Source: Vulcanimicrobiota bacterium (GTDB lineage Bacteria; Vulcanimicrobiota; Xenobia; Xenobiales; JADMJV01). Taken from it: DNA of 64,000 bases. A program made the position numbers and the translations under genes. Location of the stretch: positions 62,001-126,000 of the forward strand of contig JAHBVR010000004.1 of the NCBI GenBank assembly GCA_019637395.1. The letters run 5' to 3'. Below, piece after piece: positions 51,840 through 60,091 of this stretch (its first letter is position 1; every line of letters starts with the position of its first letter). The notes beneath the pieces were generated by a model. That model worked only from the letters and a program-made list of their open reading frames with translations, was not told the origin of the DNA and did not search any database.

Positions 51840-54095
51840 ATGCGGTCATACATTGCTCAGGGATTGATCCTAACGTGCCTGGCGGCGCCGGTGCTGGCGC
51901 AGGATACTTCTTCGGGAGCGCAAGCCCCCTCGACCACCAACCAGGCACAACTGGCCTCCCAGCAAGCCGGGTTGCTGCGCTACGGTACCCGGCTCAGCGA
52001 GGCCGCTCAGAAGTACCATCTTTTCGACAAGCTGACGGCTCTGGCTACGCCCGACCAATTGGACACCATCCAGAAACTGCGGATTTCTCCCTCTCAGGCC
52101 ATGCAGTTGCTCCAGGCCGTCCAGGAAAATCTGCCGCAGGGTAACCTGGACAAAGAGGCCATGGCCACCCTCCGCCGCAATATTACGCCTAAAGCCGAGC
52201 AAATCTTGGGGGCGGACCAGTTTGACCTGTTCATCGGACTGGTCCCCTCGCCTCAGCAGACCGAGCAGGCCAGGGCCATCCTCAAGTCGGTGGCCGCCAC
52301 CCCGGAAGGCATTGCCGCCCTGCAAGCTTCTGAGGATTTAGCCAGGACTCTGAGCGACGAGCAACGCCGCTTTCTCGGACCGTTCCTGGATTTAATGAAA
52401 GACCCGGGCGCTCCGGCCAAGGCGCCTCCCGCTCTCAAGAAACCCGTCAAAGCGCCGCCCGGCAGTCGGATGCTGGTCTTCCTCAAGAAAACCAGCCTGG
52501 GGGACAGCTATGCGGAGGTCTATCCCGAGAGCAATTATTCCGAGTACTTTGCTCATCGCTATCGCCTGGATGGTGCCGACCCGGCGGTGGTCTCCAACCT
52601 TTCCAACGCCGATGGCCTGCCGGTGCGCGTGCTGGGCACGGTCAAAGACGACCTGCTCAGCCTCTCGAGAAATAGCCTGGCCGGACCGCCCTCACTGCTG
52701 GCTATCTCGGGAGACGCCACCGCCTGGCGCGGCCAGATGCCGGCCAGGGTGGCCGCCGCCAGCCCTCCCACGGTGACGCTGAACCTGGGGCGGGGCCAGG
52801 CTGTCAACGCCACCCTGGATCTCCAGACCGAGGCCGAGCGCCAGGGCTTCGCCCGGCATTCCAACGGCGGCGACTTCATGCTGACGGGCACGGCTTTGAC
52901 CGGCTCCGGCGGCAACATCACCCTGTGTGACATGGAGTTCGGCGATTGGCGTCCGGCCAGTTCGCAGGTGGCTGCCGCCGCCGTGCTGCAGACCTCGGAA
53001 GACTTCCTGGAACACGCCGCCAATTCGTTTCTCAACGGTCACTCCGATATGTTCAGCGGCGGTGATGGCAAGGTGCGCTTTTTCGTCAGCGATATCGGCA
53101 CCACCCTGATCGGTTGCCAGCCGGGACAGGTCCGCCTCTACGGGCGTCTGGCCGTCACTCATACCGGCCTGGATGTGCTGGGAGCGAATGCCGAGGTGGT
53201 ATGCACCGCCTCGATGGCCAAAGGCCGTCTGCAGCTCACCCCGGTGCCCGGCAGCCTGCAGGTGCGCGTCGATTATCCGCTCTACGGAGCTATGCCGGCC
53301 AGTTGGACGAGCAACCTGGAGCGCATCGCCGGTAGCGAATACAGCGGGGGCGTGTCCTTGCCCGTCACCGACGCCTTCAGCCAGCAGATTCTGCAGAGCG
53401 GCGTGGTGGTCCAGTCTCAGTTGGACGGCCTGCAGTTGGCCACTCAGCCGACCGGGGACCGGCGCACCGCCCTGGTCAGCCTGGCCATTCCCGCCGCCGC
53501 CGGAGCCGCCGCTCCCCCGATCGACATCCTCAGGAACCGGGTAGCCGCCCCTGGCGAGTTCACCCTGGCCGTCTCCGAGGATACCATCAACAGCACCATC
53601 AAGCAGAAGCTGCCTCCCATGCTCCCGATTCTGCGCCCGGTGCCGGAGGAATATCGAAAGCAGGGGGGAGCCTCGCTGGACCAAGTCGAGATTCCCCAGC
53701 TCGACTTGAGTTTCAGGCAGGGGCAGTTTGTCATCAGCAATTGCGTCCTCAACGTGCATTGGAGCTTCGGTCCCTTTTCGGGCGTGGAGCCGGGAGTACG
53801 TTTCCAGGGCACTGCCTCCGTCTCCGGCAGCGGCAACCCGGCCAAGATCGGCCTGCATCTGCATATCGATCAGCTGGAGTTTCTCTCCACCCGCATCACC
53901 GGTCTGCCCCCAAACGAGCAACAGGAACTTAAGGATAAACTGATCAAGGGAATGCAGGAGTTTACTTTGGAATTACCCCCGCCGCCGGACATTATGGTCA
54001 AGCTGCTCAGCCCTCAGACTCGTCTGGTGCTGACCGGAGCTAGCGGCAGCCCCGACCCATCCGAACTGCTGCTTCACGGCAGACTCGACCCCTAG
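51840..54095 (+). CDS. Large exported protein, possibly TULIP-like (751 aa)
   Basis: The ATG at 51840 starts a signal peptide (MRSYIAQGLILTCLAAPVLAQ); a GTG 13 codons earlier would mask it. Residues 30-180 are helical (LTALATPDQLDTIQKLRISPSQAMQLL). From about 250 on the sequence is beta-rich. The last third (VSEDTINSTIKQKLPPMLPIL, LDLSFRQGQFVISNCVLNVHWSFGPF, RFQGTASVSG) resembles lipid-carrying BPI/TULIP or AsmA-like sheets, but the similarity is by impression only. It should sit in the periplasm or outer surface. It is 9 bases upstream of another exported protein and probably in the same operon. Confidence 0.65.
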   Translation: MRSYIAQGLILTCLAAPVLAQDTSSGAQAPSTTNQAQLASQQAGLLRYGTRLSEAAQKYHLFDKLTALATPDQLDTIQKLRISPSQAMQLLQAVQENLPQGNLDKEAMATLRRNITPKAEQILGADQFDLFIGLVPSPQQTEQARAILKSVAATPEGIAALQASEDLARTLSDEQRRFLGPFLDLMKDPGAPAKAPPALKKPVKAPPGSRMLVFLKKTSLGDSYAEVYPESNYSEYFAHRYRLDGADPAVVSNLSNADGLPVRVLGTVKDDLLSLSRNSLAGPPSLLAISGDATAWRGQMPARVAAASPPTVTLNLGRGQAVNATLDLQTEAERQGFARHSNGGDFMLTGTALTGSGGNITLCDMEFGDWRPASSQVAAAAVLQTSEDFLEHAANSFLNGHSDMFSGGDGKVRFFVSDIGTTLIGCQPGQVRLYGRLAVTHTGLDVLGANAEVVCTASMAKGRLQLTPVPGSLQVRVDYPLYGAMPASWTSNLERIAGSEYSGGVSLPVTDAFSQQILQSGVVVQSQLDGLQLATQPTGDRRTALVSLAIPAAAGAAAPPIDILRNRVAAPGEFTLAVSEDTINSTIKQKLPPMLPILRPVPEEYRKQGGASLDQVEIPQLDLSFRQGQFVISNCVLNVHWSFGPFSGVEPGVRFQGTASVSGSGNPAKIGLHLHIDQLEFLSTRITGLPPNEQQELKDKLIKGMQEFTLELPPPPDIMVKLLSPQTRLVLTGASGSPDPSELLLHGRLDP

Positions 54096-54104
54096 GAGGA
54101 ACCG

Positions 54105-55097
54105 ATGCTAAAACGAATTTTGCTATTCATCACCCTGCTGACCTGTATGGTGATGGCCGCCTCGGAGCGCAATGAAATGCCCAACCCGGAGTTGATTCCC
54201 GAAGGGGATGTGTACTCCATTGCGGTGGTCCAGTTGCGCGAAAACGATGAGCCAATCAAGGCACTGCTGGAAGCCGCTCTCAAGAGCATCAGCTCGGGTG
54301 AAACCAAGCTACCCGACTCAATGGCCGACGTTTCGGCCTATCTGAGTGGCAACAACCGCGCCGACATGCTCTTTGCCGGTCTGCCTTTTCAAACGGTGCG
54401 CTGCGACCGTATGGTCAACGGCCAGACCCAGGGAACCACCGCCGTTACGCTGGCAGGCTGGAAAGGCCTGCAGGTCAACGTCCGCAACAGCCTCTCGGCG
54501 GGCCCCGACGGCAAAGCCTTCCCCACCACCCGCTACCGAGTGACCGACCTGGTCCAGCGCGACGTCAACGTGATGTGCCAGGTCAACGGCACTTTCCTCT
54601 TCACGCCTGACGCCGACTCCGCCAAGAAAGTGGTCGACCGCCTGGCTCCCAAAGACAAACCCGTTCCCCCGGTGGCCAGCCCCACCTTGACGGCCTTCAA
54701 GGCTCTGCCCAAGACCAGCGACGCCTACGGAGTGGTCATCAATCAGAAGGGCGCCTTCTCCCAGTTGCTCAAGTCCTTGAACAACGACCAGATTCAGAAG
54801 ATTCGCGAAAAAGTGGGCAATGACCGGCTGGAGAAGGCCGTCGCCAACACCAAGAGCGCCACCTGGAGCATCGACATCACCAGCGCCGATCGGGCCGACC
54901 TGCAAGCGGTGCTGGTCTGCGACCAGAAAGACGTGGCCGACATCGCCGCTCTTTTCGAAGAAGGCAAGGCCAACCTGGACGCCACCAAAGTGACCGATGT
55001 GGTCATCACGCCCGGCCAGGGAAGCATCACCGTCAAGGGCGCCATTATCAACCTCAAGCAATTGATGCTGGACGGAATGGTCAAAGGTAAGGTCTGA
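54105..55097 (+). CDS. Exported protein of unknown function (330 aa)
   Basis: Strong ribosome site (AGGAGG) 6 bases before the ATG. Signal peptide MLKRILLFITLLTCMVMAASE. The mature protein alternates short helices and strands (YSIAVVQLRENDEPIKALLEAAL; VVITPGQGSITVKGAIINL) without Cys. It looks like a repeat of two similar halves of about 150 residues (each ends with a beta motif), but this is weak. No family recognised. It follows the 751-aa exported protein closely and precedes a small gene with its own ribosome site. Confidence 0.65.
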   Translation: MLKRILLFITLLTCMVMAASERNEMPNPELIPEGDVYSIAVVQLRENDEPIKALLEAALKSISSGETKLPDSMADVSAYLSGNNRADMLFAGLPFQTVRCDRMVNGQTQGTTAVTLAGWKGLQVNVRNSLSAGPDGKAFPTTRYRVTDLVQRDVNVMCQVNGTFLFTPDADSAKKVVDRLAPKDKPVPPVASPTLTAFKALPKTSDAYGVVINQKGAFSQLLKSLNNDQIQKIREKVGNDRLEKAVANTKSATWSIDITSADRADLQAVLVCDQKDVADIAALFEEGKANLDATKVTDVVITPGQGSITVKGAIINLKQLMLDGMVKGKV

Positions 55098-55160
55098 AGC
55101 CGGGAACTTTCTGGCTTGAAAGGCGTTCAACCTTTTATCGCTTATAGGAGGAACGCCCGA

Positions 55161-55328
55161 ATGATGAGCCCCCAACGTGTCCAGCAAATGCAGTTGAGCC
55201 GCTACGACCACGCCTGGCGTCAGCCCAGGCCCTATATGCCGGCCGCTCCGGTGCAACCACGCCCATCCCGCTCGCTCAAAGAACGATTGCAGCGCTGGTT
55301 TTGGCGCGCCCTTTACCGCCGGCTATAG
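55161..55328 (+). CDS. Small basic protein (55 aa)
   Basis: Starts at an ATG with AGGAGG 9 bases upstream. MMSPQRVQQMQLSRYDHAWRQPRP is followed by a Pro-rich centre and a basic, amphipathic C-terminal helix (LKERLQRWFWRALYRRL). The tail could bind membranes or nucleic acid. No family recognised. The stop overlaps the end of the convergent acyl-CoA synthetase gene by 16 bases. Good ribosome site is the main reason for annotating it. Confidence 0.6.
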   Translation: MMSPQRVQQMQLSRYDHAWRQPRPYMPAAPVQPRPSRSLKERLQRWFWRALYRRL

Positions 55329-57157
55329 CTCTTGAGCCTTTCGCGCAATTCGTCGAGCACTGACGCATCCTCGATGGTTGGAGGAATCGGGAATTCGACG
55401 CCATCCGCCAGCTTGCGTAGAGCGGCCCGCAGGATCTTGCCGGAACGGGTCTTGGGAAGGCGCTCCACCACCACCACTTGCTTGAGACAGGCGATGGCGC
55501 CCACTCCGTCCCGGACTCGTTGAACCAACTCTTGATGGAGTTGCGGAGTCTCTGGTTGGCCCGCTTTCAGCACCACCATACCCAAGGGCAATTGGCCCTT
55601 GAAATCGTCTTTGACGGCGAAGACGGCGCATTCGGCCACGGCCGGGTGGCCCGCCAGCGCTTCTTCCAGGCTGCCGGTTGAGAGGTTGTGGCCGGCCACG
55701 ATGATGACGTCGTCCAGGCGGCCCATGATGAAGAGGTGCCCGTCCTCACCCAGGTAGCCGCCGTCACCGGTGTTGTAATAGCCGGGAAACTGGCTGAGGT
55801 AGACTTGGTGGTATTTCTCGTCCTGATTCCAGAGGGTGGGGGAATTCCCGGGAGGTAACGGGAGCTTCAGAGCCACCGCTCCCTCCTGGCCGGCAGGTAG
55901 AGCCTGGCCTCGCTCATCCAGGATTTCCACCCGGTAGCCCGGGACGGTTTTTCCAGGTGACCCTGGTTGTCCGGGCTCTTCGTCCAGGCCCAGGCAGGTG
56001 GAGGCCACCGGCCAGCCCGTTTCCGTCTGCCACCAGTGGTCCACCACGGGCTTCTCCAGCAGCTGGCTGGCCCAGTGGTAGGTATCCGGGTCGAGGCGCT
56101 CTCCGGCCAGAAAAAGAGCTCGGAAGTTGGTGAGATCTCGCCGTTTCAGAAAGGTTCCTTGAGGATCTTCTTTTTTGATGGCGCGGAAAGCCGTGGGCGC
56201 GGTGAACAGGCTGACCACCCGGTGTTCCTCGATGACCCGCCAAAATTCACCCGCATCGGGCGTTCCCACCGGTTTGCCTTCGAAAAGGACGGTGGTGCAG
56301 CCATGCAGCAGCGGCCCGTAGACGATGTAGGAGTGGCCCACCGCCCAGCCCATATCCGAGGCCGCCCAGAAGACTTCTCCCGGAGAGATGTTGTAAATGT
56401 GCTGCATGGACCATTTCAGGGCCACCGCGTGGCCGCCGTGGTCGCGCACGATGCCTTTGGGAATGCCCGTCGTTCCTGAGGTGTAGAGGATATAGAGCGG
56501 GTCGGTGGCCAGGGTCCTGGCGGGGGCCACGGCCCGGCCTTCGCCCCAGCGGTGATGATTTTCCCGGTAGTGCCAGGCGCACTGCGGACGATCCAATACC
56601 ATGATAGGGATGTTAGTTTCGAGGGCCCGTTCCAATAAGGGTTGGTATTCGACGATGCGGCGCGGCTCCAGGCCACAGGAGGCGGTCAGAATCAGTTTCG
56701 GCTGAGCGTCATGGATGCGGGCAGCCAGTTCTTGGGATGCGAACCCTCCGAAAACCACCGAGTGAACGGCTCCCAGGCGGGCGCAGGCCAGCATGGCCAT
56801 GAGGGTCTCCGGCACCATGGGCATGTAGATGAGCACCCGGTCCCCCTGGCGTACGCCCAGTTCCTGAAGCTTGCCGGCCAGGCAGGCCACCTTGATAAGC
56901 AATTCCCGGTAGGTGAATTTCTGCTGCTTATGGTCGAGCGGGCTATCATAGATCAGCGCGATCTGCTCGGCCCGGCCGTTTTCCACGTGGCGGTCCAGGG
57001 CGTTATAACAGGTGTTGAAGTGGCCGCCCGGAAACCAGCGGTTGCCTTCTCTGGCCTGGTGGAAAGGGGAGTCCCAGTGGAGAGCGGCGGCCGCTTCCAT
57101 CCAGAAGGCCTCGGGGTCTTGCTGCCAACGCTGGTAGGTCTGCTGGTAAAGGCTCAC
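55313..57157 (-). CDS. prpE: Propionyl-CoA synthetase-like acyl-CoA ligase (614 aa)
   Basis: AMP-forming acyl-CoA synthetase of the acetyl/propionyl-CoA synthetase family. The N-terminal cap has WQQDPEAFW and NTCYNALDRHV. The P-loop is YTSGTTGIPKG. DMGWAVGHSYIVYGPLL and WWQTETGWPV are typical of the PrpE/ACSS3 branch. The adenylation Lys lies in LPKTRSGKILR near the C-terminus. Activates propionate or a related short acid with CoA and ATP. Length is close to PrpE (about 628). The assignment to propionate rather than acetate rests on the WWQTETGWP motif. Its start overlaps the methyltransferase stop by 4 bases. Confidence 0.85.
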   Translation of the reverse strand: MSLYQQTYQRWQQDPEAFWMEAAAALHWDSPFHQAREGNRWFPGGHFNTCYNALDRHVENGRAEQIALIYDSPLDHKQQKFTYRELLIKVACLAGKLQELGVRQGDRVLIYMPMVPETLMAMLACARLGAVHSVVFGGFASQELAARIHDAQPKLILTASCGLEPRRIVEYQPLLERALETNIPIMVLDRPQCAWHYRENHHRWGEGRAVAPARTLATDPLYILYTSGTTGIPKGIVRDHGGHAVALKWSMQHIYNISPGEVFWAASDMGWAVGHSYIVYGPLLHGCTTVLFEGKPVGTPDAGEFWRVIEEHRVVSLFTAPTAFRAIKKEDPQGTFLKRRDLTNFRALFLAGERLDPDTYHWASQLLEKPVVDHWWQTETGWPVASTCLGLDEEPGQPGSPGKTVPGYRVEILDERGQALPAGQEGAVALKLPLPPGNSPTLWNQDEKYHQVYLSQFPGYYNTGDGGYLGEDGHLFIMGRLDDVIIVAGHNLSTGSLEEALAGHPAVAECAVFAVKDDFKGQLPLGMVVLKAGQPETPQLHQELVQRVRDGVGAIACLKQVVVVERLPKTRSGKILRAALRKLADGVEFPIPPTIEDASVLDELRERLKSYSRR

Positions 57158-57945
57158 GGGCGGGTCATCCTCAGAGAATACAGCAAGGGAATCTTGTCCT
57201 CCAGTCCTTGAATGCGATAAAGCCCGTCCTCACCCCGCACGCTCTTGCGAAAGCAGGCATAGGGGCTGCCGGTATATTCCTTAAAGGATTCGAGCTGTAA
57301 GCCCGCCTGCAGCAAGCTTTCGAGCACTTCCGCCAGACCGTGATTCCATCCATAGTCCCGATAGCGAATGGGCGCCTCCCGGTCCGTGTATGTGCCTTGA
57401 TTGTCGGTAACAATCGGCCCCGTATTCTGATAAGCAATTTCGATCTTTTCGAATTCGCCGTCGAACATCCATACGATGGGATGAAATTCCACCAGCACGA
57501 ACCGTCCTTTGCGTTTGAGGAAGTGGTGCACCACGCGGGCCCAGGCTTCCAGGTCGGGCAGCCAGCCCAGGCAGCCATAGCTGCTGATGATGCGGTCAAA
57601 CTTACCCTTTAGCATACCGGGCAGATCATAGACGTTGCAGCGCAGAAATTTGGCCTTGAGGCCCCGGGCTAACCGTCGCGCTTCCTCGATGGCCTCATCG
57701 GACAGGTCGCAACCGGTGACCCGGGCCCCCAGGCGGGCCCAGGAGAGCGTGTCCTGGCCGAAGTGGCACTGCAGGTGCAGTAATTTCAATCCGTCCACCA
57801 CGCCCATCTCCGCGAGTTCGATAGGATTCAGGCTGGACTTGCCGGCGCGCCATCCTTCCACGTCGTAGAACTCGGATTGGCGATGCACGGAGGTGCGCAA
57901 ATTCCATCCCTGCCGATTGGCCTCGAACATCTCTTGCATAGACAT
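57154..57945 (-). CDS. SAM-dependent methyltransferase (263 aa)
   Basis: Class I Rossmann methyltransferase with motif I LLHLQCHFGQDT (about residues 54-65), an acidic VTGCDLSDEAI and SYGCLGWLPDLEAWA at the post-II region. Similar to the methyltransferases of the UbiE/type-11 class. The C-terminal part (EFHPIVWMFDGEFEKIEIAYQ, YRDYGWNHGLAEVLESL) is specific to a small-molecule family. The substrate is unknown. It overlaps the acyl-CoA synthetase and follows the amine oxidase by 6 bases, so a three-gene operon is likely. Confidence 0.82.
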   Translation of the reverse strand: MSMQEMFEANRQGWNLRTSVHRQSEFYDVEGWRAGKSSLNPIELAEMGVVDGLKLLHLQCHFGQDTLSWARLGARVTGCDLSDEAIEEARRLARGLKAKFLRCNVYDLPGMLKGKFDRIISSYGCLGWLPDLEAWARVVHHFLKRKGRFVLVEFHPIVWMFDGEFEKIEIAYQNTGPIVTDNQGTYTDREAPIRYRDYGWNHGLAEVLESLLQAGLQLESFKEYTGSPYACFRKSVRGEDGLYRIQGLEDKIPLLYSLRMTRP

Positions 57946-57951
57946 CGTCGA

Positions 57952-59130
57952 TCAGGAGCTTATCAGGATATCCTGGGCGGCTTTTTGGCCGCTGAGGAAG
58001 GCGCCGGCGGCGGTGGTGGCCCATTCTTCCTCACAGGCTTCGCCGGCGAAAAAGAGCCGGCCGCCCACGGGTTTGGCCAGTTCGGCCCGGGCCGCTTGCT
58101 GGCCGGGTTGGGCGGCCGAGTAGGAGCCGCCGCTGAGCGGGTCGCTCTCCCAGTGGGTGACCGCGCCGGCGGTCGGGGTGAGGTTCGCTCCATACACAGA
58201 ACGCAGTTCCGTCAGCACCTTCTGCTGGGCCGCCTCGGGTCCGAGCTTTTCCCATTCTTGAGCAGTCCGGCCGCCCACCAGCGTTACACTCATCTCCGAG
58301 CCCTCAGGCCGGACCAGATGGAACATGGGCGAGTCTTTCACTTGCAGACCGGTATCCGGGGTGGCCGTCAGTTGCCCGGGAGGAAACTCGAAGGCGACCT
58401 TCTTGAGATGGCCCATCTGCAGCGAATGGATGGCTTTGTTTTTCCAGGCGGGCAGGGATGGTTGGAATTTTACCACGTCTTGCTGTAGAACGCCCACAGG
58501 CAGGGTCACGACGACATGCTCCGCCGCCAGTTTTTCCGAGCCGGCCGTGACCCAGCAGCCTTTGTTGGACCATTCCACCAACGAAACCGGAGTGTTCAGG
58601 TGCAGTTCTAAACCCTGAGCCAGTTTGTCGACTACCTGGGCCATGCCGCCAGGAGCCACCAGGTCGGCCTTCTCATCGATCATGGTGCGGAAATCCTTGG
58701 AGGAGGCCTGGTCCAGTTCCACGCCGACCGAGAGCGGGCCGAGCAGGTTGCGCGCTTCGGCGGCCCAGGCTCCCTTTACCGCGGGCAACTCAGAGAGGGG
58801 CCGGTCTCCCTTGGAGCGGCTCCACAGGCCCGCCTGGCGCTGCTGTTGCTCTAGAAATTGCTTATTTTCGTATTGGGTGCGGTCGGGCTGCTGCTGGATG
58901 CCCTGTTGGCGGGCCCAGTTGGCCAGCGGGTTTTGCCCGGGTTCTTCCTGGTGAAACCAGTGGGCGCCCAGGTCAAAGGGGCGGGAAAAGGTGGTCCCGT
59001 CGGTTTCCACCCGGCCGCCGACGCGATCGCGTGCTTCCAGGACGGCGACTTTCTTGCCGTTCTCCTGGAGCTTGCGGGCCGCCGCCAGCCCGGCCACCCC
59101 GGCGCCTATCACGATCGCGTCATACCTCAC
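57952..59130 (-). CDS. Flavin-containing amine oxidase (392 aa)
   Basis: FAD-binding GXGXXG in DAIVIGAGVAGLAAARKL at residues 4-21, then LEARDRVGGRVET and the C-terminal RLFFAGEACEEEWATTAAGAFLSGQKAAQDIL, the signature of the monoamine oxidase/phytoene desaturase-like family. GTG start at 59130 is taken because it directly precedes the FAD motif; a GTG at 59136 is equally possible. The open frame runs on to 59469, but that part passes through a 44-bp repeat and the antisense of an antitoxin gene. Likely oxidises an amine with H2O2 release; substrate unknown. Confidence 0.83.
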   Translation of the reverse strand: MRYDAIVIGAGVAGLAAARKLQENGKKVAVLEARDRVGGRVETDGTTFSRPFDLGAHWFHQEEPGQNPLANWARQQGIQQQPDRTQYENKQFLEQQQRQAGLWSRSKGDRPLSELPAVKGAWAAEARNLLGPLSVGVELDQASSKDFRTMIDEKADLVAPGGMAQVVDKLAQGLELHLNTPVSLVEWSNKGCWVTAGSEKLAAEHVVVTLPVGVLQQDVVKFQPSLPAWKNKAIHSLQMGHLKKVAFEFPPGQLTATPDTGLQVKDSPMFHLVRPEGSEMSVTLVGGRTAQEWEKLGPEAAQQKVLTELRSVYGANLTPTAGAVTHWESDPLSGGSYSAAQPGQQAARAELAKPVGGRLFFAGEACEEEWATTAAGAFLSGQKAAQDILISS

Positions 59131-59146
59131 GCCCTCCACTATAACC

Positions 59147-59190
59147 GGCCGGCGATTCTTTGGTGTGAACAGAAGATGTCGCCTGGTCCA
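59147..59190. repeat. 44-bp direct repeat, left copy
   Basis: Identical to 60031-60074 except at one base (59183 C versus G). The copies are 884 bp apart in the same orientation and enclose the toxin-antitoxin genes. It lies just upstream of the amine oxidase start on the minus strand. Confidence 0.9.
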
Positions 59191-59263
59191 ACCCTCGTGA
59201 ATCAGCTTGTCATTGCAGATTCTCATTGCTCCAACGCATAGGAACTGGTAAACTTGCTTCGCT

Positions 59264-59533
59264 ATGGATCGGAAACGTATCACATTCGATTTAGATGCCA
59301 CCTTGTTGGCGAAACTGGACGATTCCGCTCGACAGCAAAGAGTCTCGCGCAATCGATTCATCCTGGACTCCGTCGTCCGGGCCGTCCAGGATGAGGAGAG
59401 AAGACGAATCGATTGTGAGTTCGCAGCAATGGCTGAGGATGCCGAGTATTGCAGCGGATTACTCTCCATCGACAGAGAGCTGAATGCGGAGTCTCAGCTT
59501 TCCTGGGATCAAATCGACCGAGATGGTCGTTGA
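59264..59533 (+). CDS. Ribbon-helix-helix antitoxin (89 aa)
   Basis: RKRITFDLDATLLAKLDDSARQ, then RVSRNRFILDSVVRAVQDEE: a beta strand and two helices of the MetJ/Arc/CopG fold used to bind operator DNA. The acidic C-terminal tail (AMAEDAEYCSGLL, LSWDQIDRDGR) likely wraps the toxin. The stop overlaps the toxin start by 4 bases. It should repress its own operon. Base composition in the pair is visibly lower in G+C than in neighbouring genes (about 48% over 59641-59700 against about 75% in the amine oxidase). Confidence 0.85.
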   Translation: MDRKRITFDLDATLLAKLDDSARQQRVSRNRFILDSVVRAVQDEERRRIDCEFAAMAEDAEYCSGLLSIDRELNAESQLSWDQIDRDGR

Positions 59534-59880
59534 GTAAGATTCGCCGGGGCGAAGTCTTTTGGTTTGGTCCCGATCCTGCCCACGGTAGCGAGCAATCTGG
59601 ACGTAGGCCGGCGGTGGTTGTATCCCGCGATGCAGTCAATGATTCCAGCCCGGTTATTGTCGTTGTGCCCCTGACTACTTATAAGAAACAGCGGCTGTAT
59701 CCCAGCGATGTGGTCGTGCGACCGCCGGATGGTGGGCTGACAGCGGAATCTGTAGTCCTCGGCTTGCAAATGCGAGCCATTGACAAGTCGAGGTTAGGAA
59801 GCCGCCTTGGGAAGTTGAAGGAGTCTACGCTGACCCAAGTTGAGAATGCTCTTCTGGAGGTCCTGGATATTCGACGCTAG
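59530..59880 (+). CDS. MazF/PemK-type endoribonuclease toxin (116 aa)
   Basis: Starts at a TTG in a TTGA overlap with the antitoxin stop. RRGEVFWFGPDPAHGSEQSGRRPAVVVS is the strand-loop start of MazF/PemK; GRRPAVV is its best-known signature. PVIVVVPLTTYKKQRLYPSDV and RAIDKSRLGSRLGKL follow in the expected order. Length is normal. It cleaves mRNA at specific sites and is neutralised by the upstream protein. Start choice rests on the overlap, as the in-frame extension upstream runs through the antitoxin gene. Confidence 0.9.
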   Translation: MSKIRRGEVFWFGPDPAHGSEQSGRRPAVVVSRDAVNDSSPVIVVVPLTTYKKQRLYPSDVVVRPPDGGLTAESVVLGLQMRAIDKSRLGSRLGKLKESTLTQVENALLEVLDIRR

Positions 59881-59885
59881 AAGTC

Positions 59886-60022
59886 CGGCCGAAACCCCCC
59901 AGTTCCGTCGCGGGCAAGCCGCTCCTCCACTGGATATGGTATAGTCGGCCGGATTCTAGCACAACCCGTTGGGCGTCGCGCACTCCAACCCCCTCTTGAC
60001 GTTGTCAAGGGGGTTTCGGCCG
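59886..60022. repeat. Pair of perfect 14-bp inverted repeats bounding a 137-bp element after the toxin gene
   Basis: CGGCCGAAACCCCC at 59886-59899 and its exact reverse complement at 60009-60022. They enclose 109 bp with no open frame. Inside, 59987-60015 folds into a second hairpin that uses part of the right arm. The element could be a MITE-like unit, a recombination site or a terminator structure. It ends 8 bases before the right 44-bp repeat. Confidence 0.6.
59987..60016 (+). terminator. Hairpin downstream of the toxin gene
   Basis: Left arm 59987-60000 (with a 2-base bulge, TC) pairs with 60004-60015 across a 3-base loop, including five G:C pairs. Only three T follow, so it is a weak terminator candidate. 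It competes with the longer inverted repeat 59886-60022. Confidence 0.4.
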
Positions 60023-60030
60023 CGCTCCTA

Positions 60031-60074
60031 GGCCGGCGATTCTTTGGTGTGAACAGAAGATGTCGCGTGGTCCA
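60031..60074. repeat. 44-bp direct repeat, right copy
   Basis: Same sequence and orientation as 59147-59190, one mismatch. It ends just before the ribosome-site-like AGGTGGAAG of the next gene (GTG at 60092), so both copies touch promoter or leader regions. Confidence 0.9.
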
Positions 60075-60091
60075 GGTGGAAGAAACCGGCA

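Noticed and set aside
59131-59469. Longer amine oxidase frame
   Set aside because: It passes through the 44-bp repeat and the antisense of the antitoxin gene. The FAD motif begins at once after the GTG at 59130.
59886-60022. Integron attC site next to the toxin gene
   Set aside because: Size and inverted ends fit, but the core motifs RYYYAAC and GTTRRRY are absent and no integrase or second cassette is seen. Kept only as an inverted-repeat element.
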